A DNA stretch of 7,027 nucleotides. It comes from Candidatus Cloacimonadota bacterium. Its GTDB lineage: Bacteria; Cloacimonadota; Cloacimonadia; Cloacimonadales; TCS61. Both the position numbers and the translations under genes were made by a program. How positions within the stretch are numbered: position 1 is the first letter of the stretch; each line of letters starts with the position of its first letter. Shown here piece after piece: positions 1 to 5,932 of the stretch. The notes under the pieces are model-generated. The model was given only the letters and a program-made list of their open reading frames with translations, did no database searches and was not told the DNA's origin. Location of the stretch: positions 1-7,027 of the forward strand of contig DAOVQH010000130.1 of the NCBI GenBank assembly GCA_030628755.1. Reading direction: 5' to 3'.

Positions 1-107
1 GCATTAACCTTAATCACTCCAACATTATTACCACCGCGAAGAAGTTTCTCAACCTCTTTCTTAATTAACTCTCCTCCACATACTGGACATTTATTAAAAG
101 GCATCAT
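1..107 (-). CDS. YgiT-type zinc-finger antitoxin, N-terminal part (runs off the left edge)
   Basis: The 35 complete codons visible begin MMPFNKCPVCGGELIKKEVE and continue with a KLLRGGNN segment and VIKVN. The C7-x-x-C10 knuckle followed by GGEL, a charged helix and the RGGNN-type turn is the usual start of YgiT-type (MqsA-N-like) zinc-finger proteins. These are about 70-90 residues long and act as antitoxins, often beside DUF4258 or MqsR-like toxins. The second CxxC expected for zinc binding lies outside the window. The start is the first of two adjacent ATG codons, because AGGAGG lies 7 nt upstream of it. The stop codon of the DUF4258 reading frame (109-111) is one base before this start, the tight spacing of a coupled toxin-antitoxin pair. 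Here the toxin partner has lost its 5' end, so this antitoxin may be an orphan. The family call is firm from motif and context; activity is not shown. Confidence 0.85.
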   Translation of the reverse strand, partial: MMPFNKCPVCGGELIKKEVEKLLRGGNNVGVIKVN

Positions 108-108
108 A

Positions 109-348
109 TTATTTCCTCCTTTTCTGCCAATTAATCCACTTATTTGGGTCAGGTCTATAAACAGTAATTAGAACAGACCATTCATTTTCTTCATTATATG
201 CCCATACACTATGGATTGGTTCTCCACGAAAATTCAGACCAAAAATAAGACAGCTTGGATATGGTTTATCCTTTGGATAATCCTCTATGATTTCTCCCTG
301 GATTACTGAAAAGAAAATCTCTTCAAAAGAAAGTTTATCGGCTTGAGC
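109..348 (-). pseudogene. DUF4258-family toxin remnant lacking its 5' end
   Basis: This frame is open for 79 codons and closed upstream by TAA at 349-351. It contains no ATG, so it has no start of its own. The translation contains ADKLSFEEIFFSVIQG, GEIIEDYP, KPYPSCLIFG, PIHSVWAY and VLITVYRPDPNKW and ends RRK. These are the conserved blocks of DUF4258 proteins, which pair with YgiT-type zinc-finger proteins as toxin-antitoxin systems. Compared with the family, roughly the first 15-25 residues are missing; those normally hold the initiator Met and a conserved N-terminal histidine region. At the upstream end the frame overlaps the last 15 codons of the PIN gene, read one base back (-1). I infer that a deletion removed the end of the PIN gene, everything between the modules, and the start of this gene. 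The rest has no stop or visible frameshift, so the event looks recent, or the frame is reached by frameshifting. Confidence 0.82.
115..120 (-). promoter_or_regulatory. Shine-Dalgarno of the YgiT-type antitoxin
   Basis: The minus strand reads AGGAGG, 7 nt before the first ATG (105-107). It lies inside the last codons of the DUF4258 frame (Arg-Arg-Lys-stop). It selects the first of the two tandem ATG codons and would let the antitoxin be translated on its own even though the upstream toxin frame has no start. Confidence 0.75.
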
Positions 349-692
349 TTATCCAAGGTTATTAAAGGAACATCCAAATCTTGTGCAAGCGAAATATATT
401 CACAATCATAAGCTGAACAACCACTTTCTTTTGTTAATTGTAAAACCCTTGATGAATTAATTTTATATTCGTTATTGATAAGCAGGATTTCAGCTTTTTC
501 AAAAATCATTAATGCAAAATCAAGCTCGATTATATTTCTTCTCAAATAGAGCGAAAGAACATTTCTGAATTCGCTTTTCCATAATGAAGGTGGTATCCAG
601 TGAAAATCTTTGAGATATACTTTCTGAACTTGATTAGAAAAATTTCCAGGGATGAAATAATAACTTATTATATTACAATCTACAACAATCAT
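303..692 (-). CDS. PIN-domain (VapC/FitB-like) ribonuclease toxin with a substituted C-terminus
   Basis: The 129-residue protein has the PIN nuclease layout. D5 lies in IVVDCNI, E41 in KSEFRNVL, D96 in SAYDCEYISLAQ and D114 in VPLITLDK, so all four expected acidic metal-binding positions are present. Such proteins are Mg/Mn-dependent RNases that cleave tRNA, rRNA or mRNA and are held inactive by a cognate antitoxin. The last 15 residues after LITLDK do not look like a normal PIN C-terminus. Their DNA reads as DUF4258 sequence in the -1 frame, so the native tail (about 15-25 residues) was probably lost. ATG 690-692 overlaps by ATGA the old stop (689-691) of the upstream antitoxin frame and has no convincing Shine-Dalgarno, so translation probably depended on coupling to the antitoxin. 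The premature stop there should weaken expression. Whether the enzyme is still active is open. Confidence 0.82.
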   Translation of the reverse strand: MIVVDCNIISYYFIPGNFSNQVQKVYLKDFHWIPPSLWKSEFRNVLSLYLRRNIIELDFALMIFEKAEILLINNEYKINSSRVLQLTKESGCSAYDCEYISLAQDLDVPLITLDKLKPINFLLKRFSFQ

Positions 693-769
693 TTTCTTAC
701 ATATTCTTTTGCTTTTTGAATTTCTTCATTAGTAATAAATACACCTTTTTCTTTTAATTGTTTTATGAT
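689..769 (-). pseudogene. Stranded 3' end of the FitA-like antitoxin gene
   Basis: Directly after the TAA at 770-772 the same frame stays open for 26 codons and then stops at TGA 689-691, which overlaps the PIN start as ATGA. The peptide contains KQLKEKG, VFITNEEI and KAKEYVRK. A short basic/acidic helix, a 'G-x-x-I-T-x-E-E-I' motif and a closing helix are typical of the C-terminus of FitA/VapB-type antitoxins, the segment that wraps the PIN toxin and blocks its active site. One base change in TAA (to GAA, AAA or CAA) would restore an 87-residue antitoxin. This stretch has no start codon or Shine-Dalgarno of its own and is probably untranslated unless the stop is read through. Confidence 0.8.
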
Positions 770-952
770 TTATCTTGCAGTTCGTAGAAATTTCTTTGGA
801 TCGATTTTCTGACTAATAGTCTCTTTTTCAAAGATAGTAATTATTTCATTGTTAAGACATATGTGATGTTCAACAGCTCTTTTCTTTAAAAGAGTATAAA
901 TATTCTCAGGAATATTTTTCACAGTAATTGATGTTGCCATCCTAACATTCAT
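770..952 (-). CDS. FitA/VapB-like ribbon-helix-helix antitoxin, truncated by an in-frame stop
   Basis: The 60-residue product has the Arc/FitA ribbon-helix-helix fold signature: a beta strand ATSITVKNIP, helix ENIYTLLKKRAVEHH, a turn with LNNE, and helix IITIFEKE. These antitoxins dimerise through the strand, bind their own promoter and neutralise the PIN toxin encoded downstream. The DNA-binding part is complete, but the toxin-binding C-terminal 26 residues are cut off by TAA 770-772. The start at 950-952 is preferred because AAGGAAA lies about 7-8 nt upstream. The internal Met5 of MATSITV matches the usual family start but has only an abutting TTAGG. If translated as is, the protein could still repress transcription yet should neutralise poorly. 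Confidence 0.78.
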   Translation of the reverse strand: MNVRMATSITVKNIPENIYTLLKKRAVEHHICLNNEIITIFEKETISQKIDPKKFLRTAR

Positions 953-992
953 TTTGGTTTCCTTTTCATTATGTTAGATGAAAAGTCAAGAA

Positions 993-1024
993 AAACCTTC
1001 AAGGTTTTGGAACCTTGAAGGTTT
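993..1024 (-). terminator. Rho-independent terminator of the three-gene envelope operon
   Basis: Positions 993-1006 and 1011-1024 are perfect inverted repeats (14 bp stem, 4-base TTGG/CCAA loop). On the minus strand the stem ends in GGTTT and is followed by TTCTTGACTTTT, a T-rich tail; the plus-strand side has no T-run. It lies about 25 nt after the stop of the CsgG-like gene. Each arm (AACCTTCAAGGTT) is itself nearly self-complementary around its central base, which is unusual and suggests a dispersed palindromic unit used as terminator. It also separates the envelope operon from the toxin-antitoxin cluster. Confidence 0.72.
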
Positions 1025-1048
1025 ATGTATATAAAAAAATATTTTTAA

Positions 1049-1696
1049 TCAAGGCATTGGTGGTTCAGGTAAAGTATTATCATTTACTCCAGGATCGATA
1101 AATTCCTTATAACCATAATAACCTCCACCTCCTAATAGTGCTCCAACGATGACATAATACCACCATCTCCACCCGGGTTTAAAGGTTCCGGTTAATTTCT
1201 TAGCAATAACTCCGAATATTCTGATCAAGCCCTCGTCTTTTCCTCTATATTCTTCATCTACAGTTCCCTTTTCGTCAACAAGTCCTGTCGATGTATCGAT
1301 AATTTTTGCAGTAATACTATAAGTTTGTCCTACTCTACCAATGTCTCCAATAATTATTTTTTGAGCTGATAATAATCCTCCAAGTTTGATAGCGCATTTA
1401 CCACCTGTACAATCAGCAAAATCTTGAAGAGAAAAATTATGTTCCTTTAAAATTACTTCTACGTTTTCTCTTTCCAATACTCTATACATATTTGTTTTAA
1501 TTATAGCACTTCGGAACTTGCTGCTTAATACTAAAACTTCTCTTTCAGTAATATTCCCTAAAGTAATCAATTTAAAATCGAGAACTACAATAGTTGGTTT
1601 ATCTTTAGAATTGTATTTAGAAAATTGAGCAAATGTTTGATTGGAAAATAGTATTACTATTAGGATTAATATTGAAATAATTTTTTTGTATCTCAT
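1049..1696 (-). CDS. CsgG/LpoB-like envelope protein with C-terminal membrane segment
   Basis: The 215-residue product has a signal peptide (basic MRYKK, hydrophobic 6-19, likely cleavage after TFA, residue 23). Residues about 34-170 resemble the CsgG/LpoB/TolB-N type fold: PTIVVLDF, TEREVLVLSSKFRSAI, MYRVLEREN, VILKEHNF, then LLSAQKIIIGDIG, TYSITAKIIDTSTG. Two cysteines (C96, C101 in DCTGGKC) may form a disulfide. A glycine-rich hydrophobic segment (about 177-196) can span a membrane and is followed by a short proline-rich tail ending EPPMP. True CsgG is a longer lipoprotein that forms the curli export pore; this one has no lipobox and lacks the length, so a channel role is not supported. 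It starts 14 bp after the giant surface-protein gene with AGAGGTG just upstream, so it is probably co-transcribed and may act in envelope assembly of that protein. The fold call is fairly sure; the function is unknown. Confidence 0.72.
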   Translation of the reverse strand: MRYKKIISILILIVILFSNQTFAQFSKYNSKDKPTIVVLDFKLITLGNITEREVLVLSSKFRSAIIKTNMYRVLERENVEVILKEHNFSLQDFADCTGGKCAIKLGGLLSAQKIIIGDIGRVGQTYSITAKIIDTSTGLVDEKGTVDEEYRGKDEGLIRIFGVIAKKLTGTFKPGWRWWYYVIVGALLGGGGYYGYKEFIDPGVNDNTLPEPPMP

Positions 1697-1710
1697 TTTT
1701 CACCTCTATT

Positions 1711-4700
1711 TTACTTGATTAATATCATTTTCTTTGAGCGATTGAAAATGATCTTATTTTTATCTTTCATCTGTAAATTATAAAAATAAACACCTGTTGA
1801 GACTTTCTGATCATTATTATCTGATCCATCCCATATCACATCATAGAATCCTTTGGAATATTTACTTTTAATCAAGGTTTTTACAAGTTGTCCTTTAATA
1901 TTGAAAATTTCCAGTATTACATCTATTTGTTCCGATTTATCCGGAATAGTAAATGAAATTATTGTACCGTGGTTTTTTCCGGTTTGAGATAAATTAAATG
2001 GATTCGGATAATTCTGTGATAAGATAATTTTCTCAGGAACAAGATTTTCATTTATAAAATCGCTACTTCCATAATAAACTCTGAAATTACGATTCTCCTG
2101 AGAATCATATCTATAATTGTTTTTTGAAATCATATCAATACAGCGTTGATTTTCTGTATCAAAAAGCACTAATTCTTTACTATTTTTTATATTGAATAGT
2201 TCCCAATTTAATTCAAAATTATTTTCCTCAAGATTTGATTCTACTGTAAATTCCCATATATAATTCTCACAAGTTGGAACAATATCCTTTGTGAATTTAG
2301 GATAAAAATAATCCGGATGATAGAAGTTAATTTCCAGATATTCCATAAAGCGGGGAAGAGTCATATCGTCAAATTCATCTTTTGATAAGGAAGCATTAGA
2401 ATGCATTCCAAAACCAGATAAATTATTACTCATATAACCGGATTCGATATATAGTTTTACTTCCCAATTTAAAGAATTATTTGTATATTGCCCTCGATAA
2501 TTTTTGCCCGATTTGAGAGGAGGTATTTTCAAATCCAGATCTTCATCGACAAAAACAAAACCTCCACCAAATTTTTTAAAATTGTCTGATTGTTGGAAAG
2601 ATTCATCAAATATTTTGAAAAGACCAATTCGGGGATCATTATCGTTAAAATCTTTAATTTGTGACCAGGATAAATCAAAATTATAAGGATTACCGATTTG
2701 ATTCCAACCTTGCGATAAGTTAATCGCAAAAGATGAATCTGATTTCATACTAATCGTAGTTCCCGGGCCAGTATCGACATTCACAGAATCTTTTATTATC
2801 AACCAATAACTTCTGCCAATTTCAAAATCCATTAAATCCAATCCGAGTTCGATATTTTCATTATTTTGATAATTGAACAATCTCCATTTTTGATTATTAT
2901 AAGCACCTAAATCATCCTCCAGAACAACAATAATATCAGTGTTATCTAAATTTAAGGGAATAGAAATAATCTGGTAATTTTTTACTTTATTCCCAAATTT
3001 AAGAGCAGGAAAATTCAATCCGTCGTTTATGTATTTCCAATTAGTTATACCTCTTTGACTTAAAGTTGTATTATCTAACCAATCTTTTGCTTCAAAATAA
3101 TATTCGACTCCAATCTCATCAAATATCGTGTCATTAATTGTTATTTCATAAGTTCCTGTGGAAGATGTTAGTTCTTCTGAATTCCAAGTATAGAAACTTA
3201 TTCCTTTATAATAACAGATCACGCTTATTAATTCGATATTGTCAGATGCTTCGATGGATAAAGTAACTGAAGTTTGATTGCCAAAAATTATTTCCGAAGG
3301 AAAATTAATATTTGTAATTTCAGGACTTGTATTATCCTGTTCGCGAATATTTGCTTTTAGTTCGATAGTTATTTCTGCATTTACAGGATCATCTGAAGAA
3401 ATTATTAAATCTGCATTTTTTTCTCCTAATTCATCTGATAATAATGTAACTTCTAAGATTTTTATTGAATCCGGTTTTATAATAAATGGGCTTGTATCAA
3501 CAATAAAACTATTAGAGTCAGTTCCTATTATCTCGATAGGATTGACATTTAGTTCATAATTTCCAAGATTTGTTAATGATACTTGTTCTGTTTGATTTTC
3601 TCCAATAACCAAATTACCAAAATCGATTAAATAAGTATCAATTATAATTTCAGGCAAACCTCCTTCTCCGGAAAGCTCGATAGTTTCATTTCCTCCGTCG
3701 CTGTTAATTTCTAAAACAGCAGTAAAAGTATCTATTTCAGTTGGAGTAAAACTAATATCCAAAACCGTATTATTATCTACATCTATTGTAAAAGGTGTTG
3801 TATCAATACTAAAATTCTCAGGATCATTACCTGTTATAGAAATTAAATTTACTGATAATAAAGAACTTCCGATATTTGAAAGTGTTAACTGAAGAATTGA
3901 AGTGCTATCAACACGAGTAACTCCAAAATTAATTGAATCAGGTTCTATAGAAAGTTCAGGTGCAATTCCGGTTCCCGATAGATTTACTACAACAGAGGAT
4001 TCATCCGGATCATTGCTTACAATTTCTATGGTCGCTTCAAAATTTCCTGTAGTATCAGGCTCAAAACCAACTTCTAAAATATTATTTTCATTAAATTCTA
4101 AGGAGAAAGGAGTTGTATCGATTGAAAAATTATCTGCATTATCTCCACTTAAAGTGATTGATTCTACATTTAATAATCCTTCTCCGGTATTTGTAATTGT
4201 TAAATTCTCAATATTTGTTTCTCCAACTAAAATATTTCCGAAGTTTATAGATAATGGAATTACATCGATATCAGGAACAATACAATTTCCAATTAGATCG
4301 ACATAGACCGTACTTTCATCCGGATCGTTACTTTCAATCGATAAAATTCTGTTTTGCTCACCTGCGGTTGTTGGTAAAAAAGTTACGGTAACCTGCTGAT
4401 CTTGCCCTTCAGGAACAATAAAATTTGTGTTATTTACAGTGAACATAGAATTATTTGATGTGATATCGGAAATAATTAAATCACCTGTTCCAATATTTGA
4501 AATTGTTAATGTTAAATTTTCAGAAATATTTATACTAACATTTCCAAAATTTAATGTGTCTGGATTTACATCGATATCAGGTAAAATGCCGCTTCCTGTT
4601 AAATCTACATATAATGTGTCATCTTCTGATGGTGTAGTATAAGGTATGGATAAAATTCCGTTCTGCTCACCTTCTTCTGTTGGTGAAAAAGTTACTGTTT

Positions 4701-5898
4701 TATTAATACTTTCAGATGGTGTTAGAGTAAAACTTATCGGGTCATTTATGGTGAAATAATTATTATCTATTGAGATGTTTGTGATTATCACATCCACATT
4801 ACCTTCGTTAGTTATTGTTAGTTGTAAATCTTGTGAATTATTTACTATAACATCTCCAAAATTAAGAGATGTAGGATTTGTTGATAAAGATGATATTGGG
4901 ATTCCTGTTATCTCAACATCATCAATATACCAGCCATCCCCTAAACCACTACTAGTTTCTCGAAGTCTGAATCTTATCTTCACTTGATTGAAAGTATTAT
5001 ATTCACTCAGTGAAATCTGTTTTTGGGTCCATGTACTTTGAAATTCATAATTACCTAAACTCCATAATTTAGACCATGTCCAACCTCCATCAGTAGAAAT
5101 TTCTACAAATATAGAATCACGATTTTCGATAGCATACTGATGCCAGAAGGACAATTCAGGAGAAGTATATGACGAAATATTAGTATAACCTTTAAGAGTG
5201 ATGATAGAATTCGCATTGTTAGGATAATTTTCATCAGGACTATCTGTTATAGAATGAAAGGGACTACAATATTTAGTGGAAGTAGTATCCCAATCTTGAC
5301 TACTTATTTCCCAGTTATCAAGTCCATTCTCAAAATCATCAAAAAATGGAAGGGATAATTCGGTACCAGAATCCCATTCATCTATTCTCACATCATCTAT
5401 ATACCAGCCATCCCCTAAACCACTACTAGTTTCTCGAAGTCTAAATCTTATCTTCACTTGATTGGAAGTATTATATTCACTCAGTGAAATTTGTTTTTGT
5501 GTCCATGTACTTTGAAATTCATAATTACCTAAACTCCATAATTCAGACCATGTCCATCCTTCATCTATTGAAATTTCTACATATATAGAATCACGATTTT
5601 CGATAGCATACTTATGCCAGAAATTTAATACTGGAAAAGATGAAGTTGAGAGATCTAAATTATCTGAAAGTGTTATAATTGAGTTTGCGTTATCAGGATA
5701 ATCACCATCAGGGCTATCTGTTATGCAATAATCACCATTGCAGGCAGTAGTGGATATAGTATCCCAATCCGAACCACTAACTATCCAATTATCAAGTCCA
5801 TTTTCAAAATCATCAGAGAAATATACCTGTCCAAAAAGAGACGAATAACTCATCAGAAGAACAAATAAAAATAAATAAATAACAAATTGTTTTAACAT
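1711..5898 (-). CDS. Giant secreted surface protein: two MAM/choice-of-anchor-J-like domains, five ASH repeats, FlgD/T9SS-like C-terminus
   Basis: The protein has 1395 residues from ATG 5896-5898. Residues 1-23 are a signal peptide. Residues about 27-174 and 185-332 are a tandem pair of beta-sandwich domains (DDFENGLDNW ... ITDSPD ... FWH.YAIENRDS ... GDGWYIDDV), similar to MAM/choice-of-anchor-J modules. Residues about 336-850 hold five ASH/choice-of-anchor-D repeats (LNFG, LTITN-G, FSIDTTPF, SNDPDES motifs). An Ig-like domain follows at about 854-952, then some 330 residues I cannot assign, with SIPL, W-LF-Y and GWNQIGNP motifs. Residues 1289-1395 form a FlgD-Ig/type-IX-sorting-like end: SQNYPNPFN, IFNIKGQLVKTL, WDG, GVYFYNL, KKMILIK. 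Known relatives are exported and attached to the outer surface through the C-terminal domain. No catalytic motif is visible; an adhesin or surface-layer role is inferred. The gene lies between the LPP20-like lipoprotein and the CsgG-like gene in one operon. Confidence 0.85.
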   Translation of the reverse strand: MLKQFVIYLFLFVLLMSYSSLFGQVYFSDDFENGLDNWIVSGSDWDTISTTACNGDYCITDSPDGDYPDNANSIITLSDNLDLSTSSFPVLNFWHKYAIENRDSIYVEISIDEGWTWSELWSLGNYEFQSTWTQKQISLSEYNTSNQVKIRFRLRETSSGLGDGWYIDDVRIDEWDSGTELSLPFFDDFENGLDNWEISSQDWDTTSTKYCSPFHSITDSPDENYPNNANSIITLKGYTNISSYTSPELSFWHQYAIENRDSIFVEISTDGGWTWSKLWSLGNYEFQSTWTQKQISLSEYNTFNQVKIRFRLRETSSGLGDGWYIDDVEITGIPISSLSTNPTSLNFGDVIVNNSQDLQLTITNEGNVDVIITNISIDNNYFTINDPISFTLTPSESINKTVTFSPTEEGEQNGILSIPYTTPSEDDTLYVDLTGSGILPDIDVNPDTLNFGNVSINISENLTLTISNIGTGDLIISDITSNNSMFTVNNTNFIVPEGQDQQVTVTFLPTTAGEQNRILSIESNDPDESTVYVDLIGNCIVPDIDVIPLSINFGNILVGETNIENLTITNTGEGLLNVESITLSGDNADNFSIDTTPFSLEFNENNILEVGFEPDTTGNFEATIEIVSNDPDESSVVVNLSGTGIAPELSIEPDSINFGVTRVDSTSILQLTLSNIGSSLLSVNLISITGNDPENFSIDTTPFTIDVDNNTVLDISFTPTEIDTFTAVLEINSDGGNETIELSGEGGLPEIIIDTYLIDFGNLVIGENQTEQVSLTNLGNYELNVNPIEIIGTDSNSFIVDTSPFIIKPDSIKILEVTLLSDELGEKNADLIISSDDPVNAEITIELKANIREQDNTSPEITNINFPSEIIFGNQTSVTLSIEASDNIELISVICYYKGISFYTWNSEELTSSTGTYEITINDTIFDEIGVEYYFEAKDWLDNTTLSQRGITNWKYINDGLNFPALKFGNKVKNYQIISIPLNLDNTDIIVVLEDDLGAYNNQKWRLFNYQNNENIELGLDLMDFEIGRSYWLIIKDSVNVDTGPGTTISMKSDSSFAINLSQGWNQIGNPYNFDLSWSQIKDFNDNDPRIGLFKIFDESFQQSDNFKKFGGGFVFVDEDLDLKIPPLKSGKNYRGQYTNNSLNWEVKLYIESGYMSNNLSGFGMHSNASLSKDEFDDMTLPRFMEYLEINFYHPDYFYPKFTKDIVPTCENYIWEFTVESNLEENNFELNWELFNIKNSKELVLFDTENQRCIDMISKNNYRYDSQENRNFRVYYGSSDFINENLVPEKIILSQNYPNPFNLSQTGKNHGTIISFTIPDKSEQIDVILEIFNIKGQLVKTLIKSKYSKGFYDVIWDGSDNNDQKVSTGVYFYNLQMKDKNKIIFNRSKKMILIK
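1714..2034 (-). other. FlgD-Ig / type IX sorting-like C-terminal domain
   Basis: This stretch encodes the last 107 residues of the surface protein. The order of motifs (SQNYPNPFN, an inserted loop, ISFTIP, VILEIFNIKGQLVKTL, VIWDGSDNNDQKVSTGVYFY, closing KKMILIK) matches C-terminal domains that target proteins for secretion and surface attachment in FCB-group bacteria. The short loop LSQTGKNHG between PNPFN and the next strand is longer than usual. Whether a true type IX system exists in this organism cannot be told from the window. Confidence 0.75.
3349..4893 (-). repeat. Five tandem ASH (choice-of-anchor D) domain repeats
   Basis: Five units of about 100-105 codons encode residues 336-438, 439-541, 542-646, 647-747 and 748-850. 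Each begins with a P-x-(S/L/T)-(L/I)-x-FG strand, carries an LTITN-G or LTLSNIG-like segment, a FTP/FEP/FLPT strand and ends with V/I-x-L-x-G. Units 3-5 share DTTPF or DTSPF and an N-x-(F)S/FIVD segment and are more alike than units 1-2. Such repeats form an extended rod of Ig-like beta sandwiches that would hold the N-terminal domains away from the cell. Confidence 0.75.
4903..5820 (-). repeat. 474-bp tandem duplication encoding the two N-terminal domains
   Basis: Two copies, about 5377-5820 and 4903-5346, lie exactly 474 bp (158 codons) apart. In the part encoding the C-terminal half of each domain (4917-5147 against 5391-5621) I count about 13 base differences over roughly 230 bp. Several are silent, and there are identical runs of over 40 bp. 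The half encoding the N-terminal part of each domain is much more diverged. The pattern fits an in-frame gene-internal duplication followed by local gene conversion. Confidence 0.85.
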
Positions 5899-5906
5899 TT
5901 TATCTT

Positions 5907-5911
5907 CTCCT
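5907..5911 (-). promoter_or_regulatory. Shine-Dalgarno that sets the start of the giant surface protein
   Basis: The minus strand reads AGGAG here, 8 nt before ATG 5896-5898. The only earlier in-frame start is a TTG at 5920-5922, which would put this site inside the coding sequence (Ala-Gly-Glu) and add eight charged residues before the signal peptide. The ATG is therefore the better start. Confidence 0.8.
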
Positions 5912-5932
5912 GCTTTCTTCAAAAAAATAGAT

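Noticed and set aside
689..772. A reassigned TAA codon
   Set aside because: Every intact gene fully in the window ends with a stop that fits the standard code (including TAA), and there are no other in-frame TAA codons, so a local mutation is simpler.
938..940. Internal ATG (Met5) as the antitoxin start, giving MATSITV
   Set aside because: It agrees with common family starts, but the only purine-rich site abuts the ATG; the ATG at 952 has AAGGAAA at suitable spacing. The difference is four residues and the choice is not certain.
953..990. Possible promoter for the antitoxin gene (CATAAT near 967-972, TTGACT at 981-986 region on the minus strand)
   Set aside because: The two boxes are only about 10 bp apart and no proper -35 lies 16-18 bp from CATAAT; the TTGACT is part of the T-rich tail of the terminator.
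1049..1696. A genuine CsgG curli secretion channel
   Set aside because: The protein is shorter than CsgG, has no lipobox cysteine, has a C-terminal membrane segment, and no other curli genes are present.
2504..2729. Short open frames on both strands (2504-2686 plus, 2529-2729 minus)
   Set aside because: They lie inside the giant gene in other frames, with no start signals or recognisable protein features.
3349..4893. Periodic repeats that could look like a repeat array or CRISPR
   Set aside because: The unit is about 300 bp, in frame and diverged at DNA level, and encodes a known protein repeat; there are no short identical repeats with unique spacers.
3278..4987. Several plus-strand open frames (3278-3559, 3902-4306, 4427-4642, 4775-4987) opposite the ASH repeats
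   Set aside because: They are antisense shadows of a long, clearly coding minus-strand gene, have no good ribosome sites, and their serine/isoleucine-rich translations resemble no family I know.
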